Assembly (NCBI GenBank): GCA_946481065.1
Contig: CAMLMA010000086.1
Coordinates: forward strand, 1 to 7,545
Reading direction: 5' to 3'
DNA from: an uncultured Nitrosomonadales bacterium
Lineage (GTDB): Bacteria > Pseudomonadota > Gammaproteobacteria > Burkholderiales > Methylophilaceae
Length of the DNA: 7,545 nucleotides
Shown: positions 4,531 to 7,545 of the stretch, in pieces
Numbering within the stretch: position 1 is the stretch's first letter
Layout of the letters: each line of letters starts with the position of its first letter
Position numbers and translations under genes: made by a program
The notes under the pieces: model-generated
Told to the model about the DNA's origin: nothing
The model's input: the letters and a program-made list of their open reading frames with translations, nothing else
The model's database searches: none

Positions 4531-5919
4531 ATGCGCGAATACGAGCTTCCTTATGAAGAAGACGGGGCGCGGTTATTCGCTCGAGTCGCCAACCGCCCCT
4601 GGGCGATCTATCTCGACAGCGGCCAGCCCGAAAGCCAGTACGGACATTACGACATCATCGTCTGTGACCCCTTCATGACCTTGTCCACAGTGGCCGGCGT
4701 GACGATCATCGAAGACCGCGCCGGTCGCCGCCAATCGACGGCCGATCCGTTCACGCTGCTGAAGGAGGCCTTGGCCGAATATCCTGCAGAGGCTTGCGCC
4801 TTGCCATTCTGCGGCGGTGCCCTTGGCTATTTCGCATATGATCTTGGCCGCCGACTCGAGCGCTTGCCGGCACTGGCCGAAGACGCGGAACACATGCCTG
4901 AGATGCGCGTCGGGCTCTATGACTGGGCCGTGATCGTCGATCACAAGGCGAAGGCCGCGCGTCTTGTCTCGCATGTCAAACATTCCGCCACAGAGGCGGC
5001 ATGGGATGCGCTGTGCGCCTTGTTTTCGGCACCCCCCACAGAACAGGCGGAGGCTTTTGCCGTCACTTCCCGTGTCGGCTCGAACATGGACGAGGCGCAA
5101 TATCGACAAGCCTTCGACCGCATCCAGCGCTACATCGCTGAAGGCGACTGCTATCAGGTCAACCTGGCACAGCGTTTTGTCGCCAAGGCGCAGGGCGACG
5201 CGTGGACGGCCTATCGCCAGTTGCGCCACATCAGCCCCGCGCCCTTCATGGCCTACATGAATTTCGGCGACCTGCAGGTCCTGTCGGCCTCGCCAGAGCG
5301 TTTCCTGCAGGTTGTGGGCGAGCATGTCGAGACACGGCCGATCAAGGGCACACGTCCCCGCGCCAGCGATTCGGCAGCCGATGCCGCGCATGCGCAGGCG
5401 TTGCAGTCCAGCCTCAAGGATCGCGCCGAGAACCTCATGATCGTCGATCTGTTACGCAACGACATCAGCAAAAGCTGTCGTGTCGGCACAGTGCGTGCGG
5501 ATCGCCTGTTCGCACTCGAGAGTTTCGCCAATGTGCATCATCTGGTGAGCACCGTCACCGGCACCCTGAAGCCGGGCATGACGGCGGTGGACCTGCTGCG
5601 TGGCTGCTTCCCCGGCGGTTCGATCACCGGTGCGCCCAAGTTGCGCGCGATGGAGATCATCGAGGAACTGGAGCCGAACCGTCGCGGCCTCTATTGCGGA
5701 GCGATCGGCTACATCGGTTTCGATGGCAACATGGACACCAATATCGCCATCCGCACAGCGGTCTATTCGAATGGCGAGTTTCGTTTCTGGGCCGGCGGCG
5801 GCATCGTCGCCGATTCCGAGATGGACAAGGAGTATCGTGAAACCTGGGACAAGGCATCGTCGATGCTGGCCCTGATGCAGTATTTTGGAGGTGAGGTGAC
5901 GCATGACCTGGGTCGTTAA
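4531..5919 (+). CDS. pabB: Aminodeoxychorismate synthase component I (PabB)
   Basis: PabB converts chorismate plus ammonia to 4-amino-4-deoxychorismate, the precursor of 4-aminobenzoate. This is needed for folate and, in this setting, for the arylamine part of H4MPT. The 462 residues match the usual length. The N-terminal domain has PWAIYLDSG and YDIIVCDP. The C-terminal chorismate-binding domain has RYIAEGDCYQVNLAQRF, SPERFL, PIKGTRPR (270-277), RAENLMIVDLLRND (298-311), PGGSITGAPK (361-370), CGAIGY and the end motif GGGIVADS. Lys272 in PIKGT is the PabB-specific active-site lysine; anthranilate synthase TrpE has alanine there, so TrpE is unlikely. The start at 4531 follows the previous stop by one base with no good Shine-Dalgarno, suggesting coupling; the frame stays open upstream to 4222, but that overlaps the mfnF-like gene. 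The glutaminase partner PabA and lyase PabC are not in the window. The 3' end overlaps the next gene by 17 bp. Confidence 0.94.
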   Translation: MREYELPYEEDGARLFARVANRPWAIYLDSGQPESQYGHYDIIVCDPFMTLSTVAGVTIIEDRAGRRQSTADPFTLLKEALAEYPAEACALPFCGGALGYFAYDLGRRLERLPALAEDAEHMPEMRVGLYDWAVIVDHKAKAARLVSHVKHSATEAAWDALCALFSAPPTEQAEAFAVTSRVGSNMDEAQYRQAFDRIQRYIAEGDCYQVNLAQRFVAKAQGDAWTAYRQLRHISPAPFMAYMNFGDLQVLSASPERFLQVVGEHVETRPIKGTRPRASDSAADAAHAQALQSSLKDRAENLMIVDLLRNDISKSCRVGTVRADRLFALESFANVHHLVSTVTGTLKPGMTAVDLLRGCFPGGSITGAPKLRAMEIIEELEPNRRGLYCGAIGYIGFDGNMDTNIAIRTAVYSNGEFRFWAGGGIVADSEMDKEYRETWDKASSMLALMQYFGGEVTHDLGR

Positions 5920-6532
5920 GCTTGGCGGCAGCATGCTGGATTCATCAGAACTCAAGCACTGGCTGGATATGTTCGCGCGTCACAGCGATGGTCAGATCGT
6001 CATCGTGCCGGGCGGCGGCCTGTTCGCCGACGCCGTGCGGGAAGCGCAGTACATGACCGGGATCGATGACGAGACGGCACACCGCATGGCGGTAGTCGCG
6101 ATGGACCAGTACGGCATGCTGATGACGGGTCTCAATCATGATCTGGTGACGGCCTCCACCGAGTTGGAGATCGCCGAACGCGGCTGGCAACACCGTGCCA
6201 TCGTCTGGTTGCCGAGCCATATGGTCTGCGGCGAAGAGAGCATCGCCGCCAGCTGGCACGTCACCTCGGATAGCCTCGCTGCATGGCTCGCGGCACGCAT
6301 CAACGCCACGCAACTGGTGCTGGTCAAATCCGCACGCCCCGACGTCGAGCAGATATCGCTCGAACGTCTGGTCAAGGACGGGTTCGTCGACGCCAGCTTC
6401 GGTGATTATATTGCCGGCCAGCCTTTCGAGACCTGGCTGCTTGGCAAGCAGGACCATGCCGCATTCAACGAGAAACTGACCGACCAGCGGCTGCAGGAGA
6501 TCGGCCTGCAAGTACGTTGCGCCTGGAATTGA
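5903..6532 (+). CDS. mfnE: Amino-acid-kinase-fold protein, MfnE-like
   Basis: A 209-residue member of the amino acid kinase superfamily. Archaeal MfnE phosphorylates 5-(aminomethyl)-3-furanmethanol phosphate to the diphosphate used by MfnF, so this is probably the methylofuran-pathway kinase. Seen: nucleotide-binding VVKLGGSML (residues 4-12, Lys6), IVIVPGGGLFADAVREAQ (32-49), HRMAVVAMDQYG, SWHVTSDSLAAWLA, LVLVKSARP and VDASFGDYI, the order expected for the fold. It is shorter than glutamate or aspartate kinases (250 residues or more), in keeping with this subfamily. The ATG at 5903 lies inside pabB, 17 bp before its end, preceded by GGAGGTGAGGTG (5887-5898), so translation is efficient and probably coupled. 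The dehydratase gene follows after 11 bp. Another kinase substrate cannot be excluded from sequence. Confidence 0.83.
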   Translation: MTWVVKLGGSMLDSSELKHWLDMFARHSDGQIVIVPGGGLFADAVREAQYMTGIDDETAHRMAVVAMDQYGMLMTGLNHDLVTASTELEIAERGWQHRAIVWLPSHMVCGEESIAASWHVTSDSLAAWLAARINATQLVLVKSARPDVEQISLERLVKDGFVDASFGDYIAGQPFETWLLGKQDHAAFNEKLTDQRLQEIGLQVRCAWN

Positions 6533-6543
6533 AGGAGAACGAG

Positions 6544-6927
6544 ATGAGCGAAACCAACCACGAGAAGACCTATAGCGAAGCCGAGGTTACGGCACGCCTG
6601 CATCAGGAACTGCCGCACTGGTACTACGAAGACGGCTGGATCCGCCGCAAATACAAGACCGGTAGCTGGAAGGGCACCTTGATGGTGGTCAATACCGTCG
6701 GCCATCTTGCCGAGGCGGCCTGGCATCATCCGGACCTCACCGTGTCCTATGCTTTTGTGGTCGTCAAACTCTGCACGCACAGCGCCAAGGGCATCACCGA
6801 GAAGGACTTCGCGCTGGCGAAGAAGATCGAGGAAGTGATCCAGTGGCAGCCGGGCAGGGAGGCAGGCGCCGCGCTCGAAGGCACGCCGAACGAGGATCAG
6901 CGTTTCAAGTACATCAAATATGATTGA
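6544..6927 (+). CDS. Pterin-4a-carbinolamine dehydratase (PCD/DCoH) family protein
   Basis: The 127-residue protein belongs to the 4a-hydroxytetrahydrobiopterin dehydratase family. Hallmarks are AAWHHPDLTVSYAFVVVKL followed by CTHSAKGITEKDFALAKKIE. The His pair of HHPD and the His of TH correspond to the three active-site histidines of the family. It is longer than the usual 95-110 residues, with a Ser/Glu-rich N-terminus (SETNHEKTYSEAE) and a charged tail after VIQWQPG. The start at 6544 has AAGGAG (6532-6537) 6 nt upstream, the best ribosome-binding site of the operon; the longer open frame from TTG 6517 lacks this and would overlap the kinase gene. No aromatic amino acid hydroxylase is nearby, so its job is probably in pterin (H4MPT) synthesis or repair rather than hydroxylase cofactor recycling. 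That role is inferred from context only. Confidence 0.88.
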   Translation: MSETNHEKTYSEAEVTARLHQELPHWYYEDGWIRRKYKTGSWKGTLMVVNTVGHLAEAAWHHPDLTVSYAFVVVKLCTHSAKGITEKDFALAKKIEEVIQWQPGREAGAALEGTPNEDQRFKYIKYD

Positions 6928-6975
6928 TGTGCGGCTGCGACCGCTTGGCGGACGGTCCTCGAATGGCGGCTGCAG

Positions 6976-7545
6976 GTGAGCGGCCATCCGGTCGTAAGCT
7001 GGCAAGAGGCGGGTGGCATATCCAGCGCGCGATGGCGCTCAGAGAATGGCGCACCACCGCCGACACGAGTCGTCATCGGCGACGACACCATGACTGCCGA
7101 TGCGGCTTACCATCTTGCCTGCGAAGGCACTGCCATCCTCTGGCGCGGCGACTACCAGAACGCCCGCCAGCTGTTGCAGGCCATGGCGCGACGCATCGAT
7201 CGCAAGCCGCGCAGATCCCGCTCGGCCAACATCGGCAAAACCACTGCAGAGGCGTTCCATCTGCATCGCCAGGCGCAATCCCAGCGTGCGCGCATCCTCG
7301 GCATGCTGTTATTGCCGTTCGCCACCGAACATCGACTTGGATTGCGTCGCGCACCTGATGTCGCTGCCGCTTGCGAAGCCGCATACGGCGCGGCCACTGA
7401 GCCTTATGTCGCGTCCTTGCGGGAACTGCTGGGGCTGATCGGCGCTTACGAGTGGCGCAAGAAGGGGGTCGAGATACAGCCTCTGGGGGCAAAGATCCAT
7501 CCGTTTTACGGGGTCTTTTCCCCCGTGCGCGGCGAATACCTGGCG
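6976..7545 (+). CDS. H4MPT-cluster methyltransferase-like protein, N-terminal part (runs off window)
   Basis: An open frame runs to the window edge and codes at least 190 residues. Recognisable stretches are VVSWQEAGG, APPPTRVVIGDD, AAYHLACEGTAILWRGDYQNARQLLQAMARR, HLHRQAQSQRARILGMLLLPF, GLRRAPDV, GAYEWRKKGVEIQ, and KIHPFYGVFSPVRGEYLA at the edge. From memory this resembles the N-terminal half of a methyltransferase-annotated protein found beside the dehydratase in H4MPT gene clusters; the SAM-binding part would lie beyond the window, so the class is not proved. The 5' end is unclear. In this frame the first usual start after the upstream TGA (6925) is GTG 6976, with no Shine-Dalgarno, yet coding-like sequence (WRTVLEWRLQ) extends upstream of it. 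An ATG at 6920 that overlaps the dehydratase end is in another frame and stops at 6977-6979. A -1 frameshift around 6944-6948 would join the two. Confidence 0.6.
   Translation, partial: MSGHPVVSWQEAGGISSARWRSENGAPPPTRVVIGDDTMTADAAYHLACEGTAILWRGDYQNARQLLQAMARRIDRKPRRSRSANIGKTTAEAFHLHRQAQSQRARILGMLLLPFATEHRLGLRRAPDVAAACEAAYGAATEPYVASLRELLGLIGAYEWRKKGVEIQPLGAKIHPFYGVFSPVRGEYLA

Noticed and set aside
4573..5391. Minus-strand open frame of 272 codons
   Set aside because: It lies fully inside pabB, whose motifs are unmistakable. The translation shows no recognisable domain; it arises from high GC on the opposite strand.
4531..5919. Possible anthranilate synthase component I (TrpE)
   Set aside because: The PIKGT motif with lysine at residue 272 is the PabB signature; TrpE has PIAGT.
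7090..7545. ATG 7090 as the start of the last gene
   Set aside because: The frame upstream (WQEAGG, APPPTRVV) looks coding and family-like, and no Shine-Dalgarno sequence precedes 7090, so a later start would cut off real protein.

Overview
The window reads as a chromosomal segment of a methylotrophic proteobacterium, most likely a betaproteobacterial Methylophilaceae member (Methylobacillus/Methylovorus-like). This rests on three things: ribulose monophosphate (RuMP) cycle genes lie beside a formaldehyde-activating enzyme gene, a block of genes for C1-carrier cofactors (tetrahydromethanopterin, H4MPT, and methylofuran) follows, and GC content and codon use look homogeneous. The genus assignment is inference from gene content, not from a search. 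I see no mobile element, phage gene, CRISPR array, tRNA or rRNA.

Left part (1-1714): the 3' end of hps (3-hexulose-6-phosphate synthase), then hpi (6-phospho-3-hexuloisomerase), then a fae-family gene (formaldehyde-activating enzyme). These three use a restricted, high-expression codon set (leucine in hpi is only CTG/CTC). Each is followed by an obvious intrinsic terminator (299-335, 947-979, 1735-1759). Together they cover formaldehyde capture: Hps/Hpi fix it into hexulose- and fructose-6-phosphate, while Fae condenses it with H4MPT for oxidation. The two intergenic regions are RNA-structure rich. The hps-hpi gap looks like a terminator with a possible alternative pairing partner. The fae leader holds two perfect or near-perfect stem-loops and a CCCTTC segment that can pair with the Shine-Dalgarno sequence.

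Middle and right part (1794-7545): a minus-strand HisA/HisF-like gene diverges from a tightly packed plus-strand operon. In order this holds an ATP-grasp ligase (MfnD-like), an ASKHA-fold hydantoinase/oxoprolinase-like protein (MfnF-like), pabB, an amino-acid-kinase-fold enzyme (MfnE-like), a pterin-4a-carbinolamine dehydratase homologue, and the beginning of a gene resembling a methyltransferase-type protein of H4MPT clusters that runs off the window. Junctions overlap by 4 and 17 bp or are 1 and 11 bp apart, so translation is probably coupled. Functionally this is a cofactor factory: PabB provides the 4-aminobenzoate precursor of H4MPT, the Mfn-like proteins build and link the furan and tyrosine/tyramine-glutamate parts of methylofuran, and the HisA-like, dehydratase and methyltransferase-like proteins have no settled role.

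The individual gene families are known in methylotrophs. The less explained parts are the RNA structures at 254-335 and 1064-1162, the 19-bp divergent junction at 2469-2487, the extended loop near the active site of the Fae homologue, and the unclear 5' end (possible frameshift) of the last gene.
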